This document shows positions 35,653 through 43,583 of a DNA stretch of 64,000 nt, in pieces (position 1 is the stretch's first letter; each line of letters starts with the position of its first letter). A program made the position numbers and the translations under genes. Source of the stretch: a virus. The DNA lies in the IMG/VR virus record IMGVR_UViG_3300009164_000061, positions 1-64,000 of that record. One strand, written 5' to 3'. The notes under the pieces were generated by a model. That model did no database searches. It was given only the letters and a program-made list of their open reading frames with translations, and had not been told where the DNA came from.

Positions 35653-36112
35653 AACATTTTCTAATTTCTTGGCAGAAAAAAAGAAATATTCAGATGCGGC
35701 TGGTGTAGCTATTCTTTATCAAAAAAAGATTCTACTAGTTCATCCAACCAATGGCAGTTGGACCAAACCAATTATGGGAATTCCAAAAGGCAAAATTGAA
35801 GTTGGAGAAGAAATTCTTGATGCTGCGCTTAGAGAACTTCTTGAAGAAACTGGAATTAGGCTCTCACCTGATAAATTAGAGCCGGCTGTTGAAACTGTTC
35901 AGGTTTTTGATAAGGCCGGCGACTATAAAAACTCACTTCATTATTTTATTTGTAGAATCTCAGAGCTTTCTGAAATTGGACTAGATGGATTGACTATTCC
36001 AAAGAGTCAATTACAGCCAGAAGAAATAGACTGGGCCGGCTTTATTGATGTTAAAGACGCCTATTCAAAGGTATCTAGAGCACAATTAATAATTTTAGAT
36101 AGAATTTCCTAA
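35645..36112 (+). CDS. Nudix hydrolase with capsid-targeting N-terminus (155 aa)
   Basis: The start MIKTFSNFLAE closely matches the T4 internal-protein leader (MKTYQEFIAE); the cut would fall after E11. Residues 49-71 hold a complete Nudix box: G49, E55, R63-E64, E67-E68 and G70 in the G-x5-E-x7-REUxEExGU pattern. Nudix enzymes cleave nucleoside diphosphate derivatives such as ADP-ribose, NADH or capped RNA; the substrate cannot be read here. Translation is coupled to bS21 by overlap. Packaging would deliver the enzyme at the start of infection (inference). Confidence 0.85.
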   Translation: MIKTFSNFLAEKKKYSDAAGVAILYQKKILLVHPTNGSWTKPIMGIPKGKIEVGEEILDAALRELLEETGIRLSPDKLEPAVETVQVFDKAGDYKNSLHYFICRISELSEIGLDGLTIPKSQLQPEEIDWAGFIDVKDAYSKVSRAQLIILDRIS

Positions 36113-36163
36113 AACTCCTTCACCATTTTTAGTAAAATAGCTAAACAACAAATTTTATATAAA

Positions 36164-36724
36164 ATGGAAAATCAACACGAATTAATTACTGATGAACTAG
36201 TAATGGACGAAGCTACCGTAGCTATCGAAGAACCTCAAATGGAAATGGCACCAGACATGGTAATGGAAGAGCCAACTCAAGAACCCCAAGCTGAAATGTC
36301 AGAATTAGACATGTTAATCAACAAAAGAACTGGATTTTTCCAAGTTAATTTGGACATTAAAGATTTAAAATGGATTAAAAATTCATGTAATGACGGTAAA
36401 TTTGGATTCACTGGCCCAAATGAAGCGTTTATGATTATGAATTGTTTCATGGGATTCTCTTCTGCTATTGCACGTCTTGAACAAGAAGACAAAGACTCGG
36501 AATCAGCTGGAGTTCAAATCCAAGCTTCTGCAGTTGAAGCGGCAGCCATCCTTATTAATAAATTCGAAGGTTCAAGTTTAGAATCAGCTCAACGAATTTT
36601 TAGAATTGCGATTGCACTTAACACTCCAGTAATGGAAATGAAGCAGCTTGATCAAATCATTAACCAAATTAAATTGGAAAATGCAAAGCAGGACGAACTT
36701 ACTAAGCAAGAACCTCAAGCCTAA
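36164..36724 (+). CDS. Acidic phage protein, unknown (186 aa)
   Basis: The first 48 residues are acidic and Met/Glu-rich with repeated MEMAPDMVMEEPTQEPQ-like units. A folded helical domain follows (FQVNLDIKDLKWIKNSCNDGKFGFTGPNEAFMIMNCFMGFSSAI) and ends with an acidic helix. It has its own upstream TTAGTAAAAT box and its own terminator, so it is a single-gene unit. No family is recognised. Confidence 0.6.
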   Translation: MENQHELITDELVMDEATVAIEEPQMEMAPDMVMEEPTQEPQAEMSELDMLINKRTGFFQVNLDIKDLKWIKNSCNDGKFGFTGPNEAFMIMNCFMGFSSAIARLEQEDKDSESAGVQIQASAVEAAAILINKFEGSSLESAQRIFRIAIALNTPVMEMKQLDQIINQIKLENAKQDELTKQEPQA

Positions 36725-36742
36725 TTTTTTTAAATTTTTATT

Positions 36743-36767
36743 AAAAGCCGCGTCAGCGGCTTTTTTT
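36743..36767 (+). terminator. Intrinsic terminator
   Basis: GCCGC-GTCA-GCGGC hairpin (36747-36760) flanked by AAAA and followed by seven T, after the 186-aa gene. Confidence 0.85.
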
Positions 36768-36771
36768 GTTT

Positions 36772-36780
36772 AGTATAATA
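36772..36780 (+). promoter_or_regulatory. Non-late promoter box AGTATAATA
   Basis: TTTAGTATAATAACC directly follows a terminator and lies five bases before the ligase ATG, implying a nearly leaderless transcript. Confidence 0.55.
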
Positions 36781-36785
36781 ACCGT

Positions 36786-38075
36786 ATGACAAACCAAGAT
36801 TTTAAATTAGTTGCACAATTCATTGACGAAATGAAAGCGACTTCTTCAACAAACGATAAGAAAGAGATACTTAAACGTTACGATACTCCAGTATTACGTA
36901 AGCTGTTTGAATACGTCTATTCTCCATTTAAACAGTATTATGTTACTTCAGATAATTTAAAGAAACGTCAGGATCTTAGTTTTGATAACTATGATGATCT
37001 ATTTGATTTACTTAATGATCTGGATGCAAGGCTAATCACAGGTCACAATGCTATTCAAGTAGTTAATGGTTTTATTGCTAAAAATCAGGAGTTCGCGGAG
37101 GTCATCTATGATGTGATAGACCGAAACTTAAAGACTAGAGCAACTACTACCTTAATTAATTCAGTAATGCCAGGTACAGTACCTACATTTGATGTTGCCC
37201 TAGCTGAGAAGTTTGATGGTAATGAAAAAAAGGTAAACTTTGAGTCTGGAGAATGGTGGGCAAGTCGTAAGCTTGATGGAGTTCGTTGTATTACCGTAAT
37301 TGACGAACATGGCGAACCTAAGTTTTATTCACGAGCTGGCAACGAATTTTTAACGCTTTCAATCTTGGCTCAAGATATTAAGAGGCTTGGATTAAAGAAT
37401 AAAGTATTGGATGGAGAAGTTTGCGTTATGAAACCTGGCGGACTTGAAGATTTCCAGGGGGTTATCAAAGAAATTGGTAGAAAAAACCATACTATACAGA
37501 ATCCAAAATATTATGTGTTTGATTTTTTAGAATCATCTGAATTTTGGAATCAAGCCGGAGACGTTTCTCTTTCAGCCCGACTAATCATCTTAAATGCAAT
37601 TGTAACTGGCCTAACCTATGCTGAACCATTACCCCAATTTCAAATAAAATCAATTGAGGAATTTGAAAAGATTGTGGCTGATGCAACTGAAATGGGTTAT
37701 GAAGGTGTAATGATGCGTAAGGATATTGGATACGAAGGCAAGCGCTCAAAGAATCTACTTAAGGTTAAAAAGATGCATGATGCAGAATATGTAGTAATCG
37801 ATCTTGAATCTGACGTAAATCGTATTATTGATATGGGTAAAGAAGTTGAAGAGCTTATGCTAAAAGCCGTAATTGTAGAACACAAAGGTAATACAGTTAG
37901 AGTAGGTTCAGGCTTTAATCTTGAACAAAGACGACACTATCACGAAAACCCAAATGAAATTTTAGGTAAAACAATTACTGTACAATTCTTTGAAGAAACT
38001 ACTGATCAACATGGTGCTCACTCACTAAGATTTCCAGTATTTAAAGCAGTTCACGGTCAAAAGAGAGAATTTTAA
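36786..38075 (+). CDS. ATP-dependent DNA ligase (429 aa)
   Basis: The nucleotidyl-transfer motif I is SRKLDGVRCI with the adenylated lysine near residue 161. Further motifs are FYSRAGNEFLTLS, VLDGEVCV (motif III/IIIa region), YEGVMMRKDI and LLKVKKMHDAEY (motif V), then an OB domain (GNTVRVGSGFNLEQRR). The N-terminal 150 residues are helical as in T4 ligase (487 aa). It seals nicks in phage replication and repair. It heads a plus-strand nucleotide-metabolism operon. Confidence 0.92.
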   Translation: MTNQDFKLVAQFIDEMKATSSTNDKKEILKRYDTPVLRKLFEYVYSPFKQYYVTSDNLKKRQDLSFDNYDDLFDLLNDLDARLITGHNAIQVVNGFIAKNQEFAEVIYDVIDRNLKTRATTTLINSVMPGTVPTFDVALAEKFDGNEKKVNFESGEWWASRKLDGVRCITVIDEHGEPKFYSRAGNEFLTLSILAQDIKRLGLKNKVLDGEVCVMKPGGLEDFQGVIKEIGRKNHTIQNPKYYVFDFLESSEFWNQAGDVSLSARLIILNAIVTGLTYAEPLPQFQIKSIEEFEKIVADATEMGYEGVMMRKDIGYEGKRSKNLLKVKKMHDAEYVVIDLESDVNRIIDMGKEVEELMLKAVIVEHKGNTVRVGSGFNLEQRRHYHENPNEILGKTITVQFFEETTDQHGAHSLRFPVFKAVHGQKREF

Positions 38076-38083
38076 TTTAATAT

Positions 38084-38563
38084 ATGAGCAAACGAATAAT
38101 TTTAGTCGGCAAAGCCGCAAGCGGAAAGGATTTCCTTCGCAAAAAATTTGAAGATCGCGGGTTTAAATACGCAATCAGTTACACAACAAGACCTCCAAGA
38201 GAAGGTGAGGTACATGGAAAAGATTATTTTTTCATGACCCGGCCGCAGGCTCAAGACATGATTGACACCGATCAATTTTACGAATGGGTTGCGTTTAATA
38301 ACTGGATATACGGAACAACCGTTGACCAATTTGAACAAGACGATCTTTTTATTATGACCCCGTCTGGTTTAGCCCATTTATCTGATGATGCACGTAAAGA
38401 GTCACTTGTAATCTTTTTTGATATAGATGAAGAGATTAGACGGCAGCGTATGATTAGCCGTAATATGCCAGGAGATTCAGTTGAACGTCGACTTGAAGCA
38501 GACCGCAAAGATTTTGAAAATTTTACTAACTACGATATAAAAATAACTAATCACGATTTCTAA
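38084..38563 (+). CDS. gmk: Guanylate kinase (159 aa)
   Basis: P-loop LVGKAASGKD (residues 5-14), then ISYTTRPPREGEVHGKDYFF (GMP-binding segment) and QFYEWVAFNNWIYGT are typical of guanylate kinases. At 159 residues it is shorter than the bacterial enzyme (about 205), lacking part of the C-terminal helices. T4 gene 1 is a dNMP kinase in the same role: raising dGTP supply. Confidence 0.85.
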   Translation: MSKRIILVGKAASGKDFLRKKFEDRGFKYAISYTTRPPREGEVHGKDYFFMTRPQAQDMIDTDQFYEWVAFNNWIYGTTVDQFEQDDLFIMTPSGLAHLSDDARKESLVIFFDIDEEIRRQRMISRNMPGDSVERRLEADRKDFENFTNYDIKITNHDF

Positions 38564-38564
38564 T

Positions 38565-38984
38565 ATGGCATTTGAATTAACAGGGGTAATTATCGAAATA
38601 TTCCCAGCACAGACATTTAACAAAGGCTTTCGCAAAAGAGAGTTTGTAATTGAATCAGGGGACAAGTACCCACAAAAAATAATATTTGGATTAGTCCAAG
38701 ATAAATGCGATATGATCGATTCATACGGCATCGGAGACACTGTCTCTATTTCGTTTGACGTAAAAGGTAGAGACTGGACTGATAAGTCTGGTCAAACCAA
38801 ATACTTCAACAGTCTTGAAGCTTACCGAATTAGTGGTCAGCAACGCGCATCCACTAAAAGTAAAAAAGTTGAAGAAGAGGACGAAGATGATGAAATCTTC
38901 CGCAGTCTTGGAATTGACACAGGTCCTAAAAAATCAGCCGCTCCAGCTAATCCATTTAGTGATGATAGCGATTTACCATTTTAA
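38565..38984 (+). CDS. DUF3127-like OB-fold, SSB-like protein (139 aa)
   Basis: MAFELTGVIIEIFPAQTF, KREFVIESGDKYPQKIIFGL and VSISFDVKGRDWTDKSGQ match the DUF3127 pattern of Bacteroidota OB-fold proteins. The C-terminus has an acidic, flexible tail ending SDDSDLPF, like the protein-recruiting tip of single-stranded DNA-binding proteins. It may be the phage SSB or a DNA-repair adaptor, supported by ligase, kinase and exonuclease neighbours. Confidence 0.75.
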   Translation: MAFELTGVIIEIFPAQTFNKGFRKREFVIESGDKYPQKIIFGLVQDKCDMIDSYGIGDTVSISFDVKGRDWTDKSGQTKYFNSLEAYRISGQQRASTKSKKVEEEDEDDEIFRSLGIDTGPKKSAAPANPFSDDSDLPF

Positions 38985-38995
38985 TCCATATACAT

Positions 38996-39622
38996 ATGAA
39001 ATATATTTCAATTGATATTGAGACGACTGGCCTTAACCCAGAGTCTTGTCAAATTCTTCAAATCGGTGCAGTGATTGAAGACACTCAAAAGCCTGTACCT
39101 TACGATCAGCTACCTAAGTTTCAGTGTATCATTGAACATGAAGCTTATGCTGGAAGTTCATTTGCGCTTTCATTAAATTCATGGATCTTAAAAATTCTTG
39201 GCGGTCTTGAGAATAAAACCAAGGAAGAGCGTTTGGCCTATCGAAAAGAGCATAATATTTTACCTGCCGGGCTTGTTGCCAAATCTTTTCAAATGTGGTT
39301 AATCTCAAACGGATTTCCATGTGAAGCGACTGGTGGTGTAAAGATTAATGTTGCCGGTAAAAACTTTGCAAGTTTTGATAAAGTATTTCTACAGAAACTT
39401 CCAAACTGGATGAGTTCAATTCAAATGAGGCAACGTATCCTGGATCCAGCTATTCTATTAATGGACTGGCACACTGACGAGAGTTTACCAAATTTACAGA
39501 CATGTATGGATCGATGCGAGCTATCTGGAGAAGTAACCCATGATGCTTTGCAGGATGCATTAGATGTAGTTAGAGTCATCAGGTCAGTTACGAATGGTTA
39601 CCAATCACCCAACAAATTTTAA
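38996..39622 (+). CDS. DnaQ-like 3'-5' exonuclease (208 aa)
   Basis: ExoI motif SIDIETTGLNPESCQILQIG (residues 4-23), ExoII region VAGKNFASFDKVFL and ExoIII HDALQDALDVVRVI with the H-x4-D pattern give a DEDDh nuclease. It likely trims or proofreads DNA or degrades RNA/DNA ends. The start is preceded by an 11-base gap from the DUF3127 gene. Confidence 0.88.
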   Translation: MKYISIDIETTGLNPESCQILQIGAVIEDTQKPVPYDQLPKFQCIIEHEAYAGSSFALSLNSWILKILGGLENKTKEERLAYRKEHNILPAGLVAKSFQMWLISNGFPCEATGGVKINVAGKNFASFDKVFLQKLPNWMSSIQMRQRILDPAILLMDWHTDESLPNLQTCMDRCELSGEVTHDALQDALDVVRVIRSVTNGYQSPNKF

Positions 39623-39631
39623 TTAACTAGG

Positions 39632-39910
39632 ATGAATATTTTAAAACTAAAGGAGTGTCTATTACTATTTGCTATTCAGCTTGTGCTATATGGAATTCTA
39701 TGTATAAATTTTAGAGCAGTTGCTGAAACTCAATATCACTTAGCAGCAGTTAGTGATTTTACAATAGCTTCACTAAACTTTTTTGTAATCCGAAAAATTG
39801 CAAAGAGCGAAGATTCACTACACCAATGGTTTGGTTATGTTGCCGGCTCAGTAGCAGGTTCGTATTTAGGTATTTGGCTATCGGTTCAGCTTGCCAATAC
39901 AATTTTGTAG
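39632..39910 (+). CDS. Small membrane protein (92 aa)
   Basis: Three hydrophobic stretches (CLLLFAIQLVLYGILCI; SDFTIASLNFFVI; GYVAGSVAGSYLGIWLSVQLA) suggest two or three transmembrane helices; the last has GxxxG-like spacing. It sits between a nuclease and UV endonuclease gene on the same strand. No family is recognised. Confidence 0.6.
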   Translation: MNILKLKECLLLFAIQLVLYGILCINFRAVAETQYHLAAVSDFTIASLNFFVIRKIAKSEDSLHQWFGYVAGSVAGSYLGIWLSVQLANTIL

Positions 39911-39917
39911 TATAATA
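39909..39917 (+). promoter_or_regulatory. Non-late promoter box AGTATAATA
   Basis: TGTAGTATAATAACT overlaps the stop of the membrane gene and precedes the UV endonuclease ATG by five bases. Confidence 0.5.
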
Positions 39918-39922
39918 ACTAC

Positions 39923-40897
39923 ATGAAAGATACTAACGTCCGTTTGGGTTATTGTTGCATTAACTTGTCATTAGCCGACCAAAAAATTACAGCCAATCGA
40001 GGTATGATCCGTAAAACCTTTCAGGAAAAGGGCCTTGAATATTGTGCCGAGCTTGCACATCAAAATATAAAAGATGTTCTAAAAATTCTGGAATGGAATT
40101 TAGCCAATGGCATTTATGTGTACAGAATGTCAAGCGATATTTTTCCATGGATGTCAGAATATGAAATTCAAATGCTGCCACATTTTCCTGAAATTTTATC
40201 AGACATGCAAGAGATTGGCAAGTTTGCAGTTGCAAATAATATCAGGGTATCAATGCACCCAGGCCAGTTCGATGTCTTGCCTTCTCCTAGAGCCGATGTT
40301 GTTGCAAAAACCGTAAAGGATCTGGATCAGCACTGCGAAATTATGGATCTTATGAAGTTGCCAACCAATGTAGGTTTCCCAATCAATATTCATATTGGCG
40401 GTACTTATGGCGATAAAACGGCAGCAGCTAAACGTTTTTGCGAGAATTTTCAACTACTTAAACCAAATACCAAAGCCAGGCTGGTTGTAGAAAATGACGA
40501 TAAGGCTACTCAATATTCAGTAGTCGATCTATATCAATTGGTGTATCTTGAAATAGGTACTCCTATTACTTTTGATTTTCATCATCACCGGTTTAATACT
40601 AGTGATCTTACTGAAGAGGCTGCGCTTAAGCTGGCTGCTACCACTTGGCACGGCCATACTCCGCTTACTCATTATTCAAGTAGTAAAAAAACATTCGAGG
40701 ATCCAAGCGTAATTGCGAGGTCTCATGCTGATTACATTTATGAGCAAATAAATAATTATGGTCAGGCAATAGATATTGAAATTGAGGCAAAGGCCAAAGA
40801 CTTAGCTGTACTTAAGTATCGCGAAGGTTTTAGCTCTTTACTTGAAAGCTATTTAGAGTTTGACGATAAGAGACTATTTGAAAAAATCGAAGCATAA
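39923..40897 (+). CDS. uvsE: UV-damage endonuclease UvsE/UVDE-like (324 aa)
   Basis: The opening VRLGYCCINLSLADQKITANR and the stretch YRMSSDIFPWMS followed by RVSMHPGQFDVLPSP are diagnostic for UVDE TIM-barrel endonucleases, as are INIHIGGTYGDK and LVVENDDKATQYS with metal-binding His/Glu residues. The enzyme nicks 5' to pyrimidine dimers and other lesions, giving light-damage repair independent of the host. It shares a TAATG junction with the next gene. Confidence 0.9.
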   Translation: MKDTNVRLGYCCINLSLADQKITANRGMIRKTFQEKGLEYCAELAHQNIKDVLKILEWNLANGIYVYRMSSDIFPWMSEYEIQMLPHFPEILSDMQEIGKFAVANNIRVSMHPGQFDVLPSPRADVVAKTVKDLDQHCEIMDLMKLPTNVGFPINIHIGGTYGDKTAAAKRFCENFQLLKPNTKARLVVENDDKATQYSVVDLYQLVYLEIGTPITFDFHHHRFNTSDLTEEAALKLAATTWHGHTPLTHYSSSKKTFEDPSVIARSHADYIYEQINNYGQAIDIEIEAKAKDLAVLKYREGFSSLLESYLEFDDKRLFEKIEA

Positions 40898-41157
40898 TGG
40901 CTGACGAAACAACTCAAGGCTGTGGTTGCAGCAATAACCAACCAGTTCCACAAACTACTGTGCTTAGTAGAATCATGAATAAAGTATTTGTGAATGATAC
41001 AGAAAAAGACCGTCGAATGGCAATTTGTAAAGAGTGTCCGCATTTTGGCGAGATCCTAACCCAGTGCGGTATATGTGGCTGTTTCTTAGAGGCCAAGACC
41101 AGACTGGTAGGCTTTCATTGCGCACTAGATCAAATTGGCGAGGAACCTAAGTGGTAA
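40897..41157 (+). CDS. Cysteine-rich zinc-binding protein, DUF6171-like (86 aa)
   Basis: An N-terminal GCGC and a later ICKECPHFGEILTQCGICGC give two CxxC pairs forming a probable zinc ribbon; a further cysteine is near the end (FHCALDQ). Small proteins of this form are common in T4-like phages; the role is unknown. It is translationally coupled to the UV endonuclease. Confidence 0.7.
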   Translation: MADETTQGCGCSNNQPVPQTTVLSRIMNKVFVNDTEKDRRMAICKECPHFGEILTQCGICGCFLEAKTRLVGFHCALDQIGEEPKW

Positions 41158-41164
41158 TAAATAA
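41156..41164 (+). promoter_or_regulatory. Late promoter box AATAAATAA
   Basis: AATAAATAAAT lies at the stop of the zinc protein gene, about 70 bases before the next membrane gene. Confidence 0.45.
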
Positions 41165-41233
41165 ATTTGAAATTTTAGAAATTTCCTGGCGAACTTAAGT
41201 TAGTGAGCTTGAAAAAATAGACACATATGGACG

Positions 41234-41458
41234 GTGATAGTCGAAACACGAAGAAGAACCCTATTTGGGAATCTATCAACCTGGAGCATGATGCTTGCCC
41301 TATTTTTCAATCCATTTGGCTTCGATATTGTCCAATTTTGGCTAATCGAAGCAACTGGCAGCTTGTGGCGAGCCAATTTCGTTATGTACTGTATTGCGGC
41401 AGTATTCTTTGGATCCTCTATCTACTTTCGTTGGCGTTATAAAAAACTATCTGTATGA
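41234..41458 (+). CDS. Small two-helix membrane protein, GTG start (74 aa)
   Basis: The frame opens with GTG at 41234 (IVETRRRTLFGNLSTWSMMLALFF after Met). Two membrane helices, NLSTWSMMLALFFNPFGFDIVQFW and RANFVMYCIAAVFFGSSIYF, are followed by a basic end (RWRYKKL). A competing ORF at 41227 in another frame lacks this pattern. A phage membrane protein of unknown function; a holin is possible but unsupported. Confidence 0.6.
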   Translation: MIVETRRRTLFGNLSTWSMMLALFFNPFGFDIVQFWLIEATGSLWRANFVMYCIAAVFFGSSIYFRWRYKKLSV

Positions 41459-41682
41459 GAGACTGTTTATCCCTAATCAATACTACCCTAACCAAAGATG
41501 GAATTGACCATCAAGTTAAAGACATCAGCGTTAGTTGCCTAAATCATACCTATATTACAGTCCACTGTAGTCAAACTGACTGCCGTGTTAATTATAAATT
41601 CACAGATTTTCAGTCCTTCTTAAACGACAATGGATTCTCATTAAGAGAATCCATTGCTAAAGAATATCAGTTTAAAGATTAG
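41455..41682 (+). CDS. Small hypothetical protein (75 aa)
   Basis: It overlaps the membrane gene by four bases (ATGA). Alternating beta strands (VKDISVSCLNHTYITVHCSQTDCRVNYKF) with three cysteines suggest a small beta-barrel-like fold. It ends head-on against the LamG-like gene, overlapping it by four bases. No family is recognised. Confidence 0.55.
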   Translation: MRDCLSLINTTLTKDGIDHQVKDISVSCLNHTYITVHCSQTDCRVNYKFTDFQSFLNDNGFSLRESIAKEYQFKD

Positions 41683-42764
41683 ATTCCGTAAATCGTAGAA
41701 ATTGCTGCATAGTTTGCAGTTGCAAGGTTAGGAACGTCACTTATTGCTTGTCCCGCATTCCCGTATTCATAAGCTTTAAATCCATAAACTCGAGTAGTTG
41801 TTGCATGGGTTAGAGCAATAGCAGATTCACATAAACACAAACTTGGAACCGATCTTGAAGCTAAGCCTGAGCCGCTTACCGCTGGCATTCCCATATCTAC
41901 ACCATTTATCCAAAGTTTGGCGTCGTTTGGATCTTCTGCGCCAGCTGGAACATATGCAACCATATGAAATATTCCAGCGTTTTGTAGTGGTGCTAAATTA
42001 CGAAATTCCATATTAGTATTACCGGATTTTACAGTAATTTTTAGGTTGTCCACTATAATTGAAATACTATCGTTTAGCGTGCCTACTAAATAGTGGCCAT
42101 TTAAGTCTCGATCTTGATAGAATACTCCCTCTACTACTAGAGATCCATTGAAGTTATTACCAGTGGCATTTCTAAGATTTGGTGTTTCTAATCTACCGTT
42201 ATTACCGCCTGTCTCAAAATAACCTACGAAACTTCCAGCACTTGGAGCAACAAATGCACCGTCAACTGCTCCAAAATTATTGTTACTAATTAAATCATAA
42301 ACCGCAATATCAGTTCCTGGATAACTTGCTAGGAATCCTAATTCAATATTTGCCGCACATTCAGGAGGTAGTAAATATTCAGGATATTTTGTGTTAACTA
42401 ACATGTATTGATAAGTACCAATTAGCCAGGCAATAGCTGTTGCATAATCTGCAAATAATTCGTAATTATTTGCTGATCTTTCAGGTAAACGACTAATTAG
42501 TTCAGTAATATTTGCTTGAGATTGACCACTAATCCAATGAATTGAAGGTACCGCAGCTGCTTGAGTATCAACTCCGCGGCTATACGTGTCAGTATAGATT
42601 ACCGTGTTTATTCCTGGGTTAATACCTGCCCGCCAGTTGTTGTTTATTAGAGTAGTGTAGTCTTTACGAACTGTACCTAATGAAACTGGGCCGAAACTAA
42701 CGGCATCTCTATTTGGTCGATTTAATCCATTGTAACATACTGGATTGGTGTAGCTTACTGCCAT
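41679..42764 (-). CDS. Virion adhesin with LamG/concanavalin-like domain (361 aa)
   Basis: Residues about 180-330 form a lectin-like beta sandwich: FVGYFETGGNNGRLETP, GSLVVEGVFYQDRD, ISIIVDNLKITVKSGN, FHMVAYVPAGAEDPNDAKLWINGVDMG and RVYGFKAYEYG, the LamG_3 pattern. The N-terminal half is unique. Such domains bind host carbohydrate from fibres or capsid surfaces. A minus-strand late promoter box lies 22 bases upstream. Confidence 0.7.
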   Translation of the reverse strand: MAVSYTNPVCYNGLNRPNRDAVSFGPVSLGTVRKDYTTLINNNWRAGINPGINTVIYTDTYSRGVDTQAAAVPSIHWISGQSQANITELISRLPERSANNYELFADYATAIAWLIGTYQYMLVNTKYPEYLLPPECAANIELGFLASYPGTDIAVYDLISNNNFGAVDGAFVAPSAGSFVGYFETGGNNGRLETPNLRNATGNNFNGSLVVEGVFYQDRDLNGHYLVGTLNDSISIIVDNLKITVKSGNTNMEFRNLAPLQNAGIFHMVAYVPAGAEDPNDAKLWINGVDMGMPAVSGSGLASRSVPSLCLCESAIALTHATTTRVYGFKAYEYGNAGQAISDVPNLATANYAAISTIYGI

Positions 42765-42786
42765 AATGTATAAAAATTATTTTAGG

Positions 42787-42795
42787 TTATTTATT
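42787..42795 (-). promoter_or_regulatory. Late promoter box AATAAATAA
   Basis: Minus-strand AATAAATAACC 22 bases before the LamG-like gene start. Confidence 0.6.
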
Positions 42796-42838
42796 TGGCT
42801 ACTTTTAAAATTTTTTCAAAAACTTTTTGGCCAGACTA

Positions 42839-42852
42839 GATATAATAAATAG
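42839..42852 (+). promoter_or_regulatory. Promoter of the structured RNA: TATAATAAATAG box
   Basis: AGATATAATAAATAG combines the TATAAT and ATAAATA cores in one site, about 30 bases before the closing stem of the RNA. Confidence 0.5.
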
Positions 42853-43333
42853 ACTTTACAATAATCGTTCTTTAATTTACGTTGGAAAAACCTAGTAGGA
42901 AGTCATGATCCTGTTAGGAGTATGTGCCAGAACAACCTGATTGTAAAACAGGTAATGGTTTAGATTAGGAGGATGCTCCGCAAGGGCTGGATGAAACCAG
43001 CAGATCAAACGATCAACTTGAACCAGTTAACCACTGGAATCTAAGGTTTTGATATACATATTCGGTATTTTGCAATCGGCATACGGGTATAAAATAGTCC
43101 CGTTAAATGGCTGAATAATCCTTTGCTAGGTGGGATAAAGCACTCGTACTGTTGTGGTTAACACGATAGTGATTCAAGCGGATCCAACTTGCTTTGAGTC
43201 GACTCTGACAGGAGTGTACGAAGGTTGTCGTTATAACGCAAGCTCAGCATCAAATTGGAGGTAAACCCTACCCCTCTCATACGTTTTTTCCGACGATACC
43301 AAGGCTAGCCGTAAAAAAGCTAGCCTTTTTTTT
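42853..43333 (+). ncRNA. Large structured non-coding RNA of unknown class, with intrinsic terminator
   Basis: No credible ORF covers this 480-base stretch. Its ends pair: GTTGGAAAAA (42881-42890) with the complementary TTTTTTCCGAC (43284-43294), and GTAGG (42895-42899) with CCTAC (43267-43271). Inside, TTAGATT (42960-42966) pairs with AATCTAA (43038-43044) around three hairpins: GCTGG/CCAGC, GATC/GATC and CCAGT/ACTGG. Further stems include ACGGG/CCCGT and CGTT/AACG. It has its own promoter-like box and a terminator. I see no RNase P, group I or II intron, SRP or tmRNA signatures. Phage-borne ornate RNAs (GOLLD, ROOL) are the nearest analogy. Confidence 0.75.
43301..43333 (+). terminator. Intrinsic terminator of the structured RNA
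   Basis: AAGGCTAGC (43301-43309) and GCTAGCCTT (43319-43327) form a 9-bp stem followed by eight T. Confidence 0.9.
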
Positions 43334-43341
43334 GTTTACAG

Positions 43342-43350
43342 AGTATAATA
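43342..43350 (+). promoter_or_regulatory. Non-late promoter box AGTATAATA
   Basis: CAGAGTATAATAATA directly follows the RNA terminator and precedes the ATG at 43359 by eight bases. Confidence 0.55.
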
Positions 43351-43358
43351 ATATTACT

Positions 43359-43583
43359 ATGGGATTTAACAAATATTTTGTACCTGAACCAGCCGAAGTT
43401 GCTAGACAGGTAAAATTAAACGGGCCGACTCAATTTATTAATCGTAAAATTGATGCAGTAATTGGCAATTCAACCAGTATAGATATGATGGATCATATTT
43501 ACGAAAAGTCAAAAACTGGCCAGACTGACAATCAAATCTTGAAAAGTCTAGTCGAAAAATTTCCGGTATATTTTAATGCCTAG
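43359..43583 (+). CDS. Small hypothetical protein (74 aa)
   Basis: I use ATG 43359 (MGFNKYFVPEPAEVARQV); the in-frame TTG at 43332 lies within the preceding terminator. The protein is mixed-charge with a helical C-terminus (IDMMDHIYEKSKTGQTDNQILKSLVEKF). It overlaps the next gene by eight bases. No family is recognised. Confidence 0.6.
   Translation: MGFNKYFVPEPAEVARQVKLNGPTQFINRKIDAVIGNSTSIDMMDHIYEKSKTGQTDNQILKSLVEKFPVYFNA

Noticed and set aside
36164-36724. Another capsid-targeted protein
   Set aside because: Its N-terminus (MENQHELITDELVMDE) lacks the aromatic spacing, and it is driven by a non-late type box.
41227-41442. ATG-started ORF of 71 residues
   Set aside because: The overlapping GTG frame at 41234 encodes a coherent two-helix membrane protein, while this frame does not look like a real protein.
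42853-43333. RNase P RNA, group I/II intron or second tmRNA
   Set aside because: No RNase P P4 core, no group I P7 motif, no group II domain V, no tRNA-like end or tag frame; it also lies between genes rather than within one.
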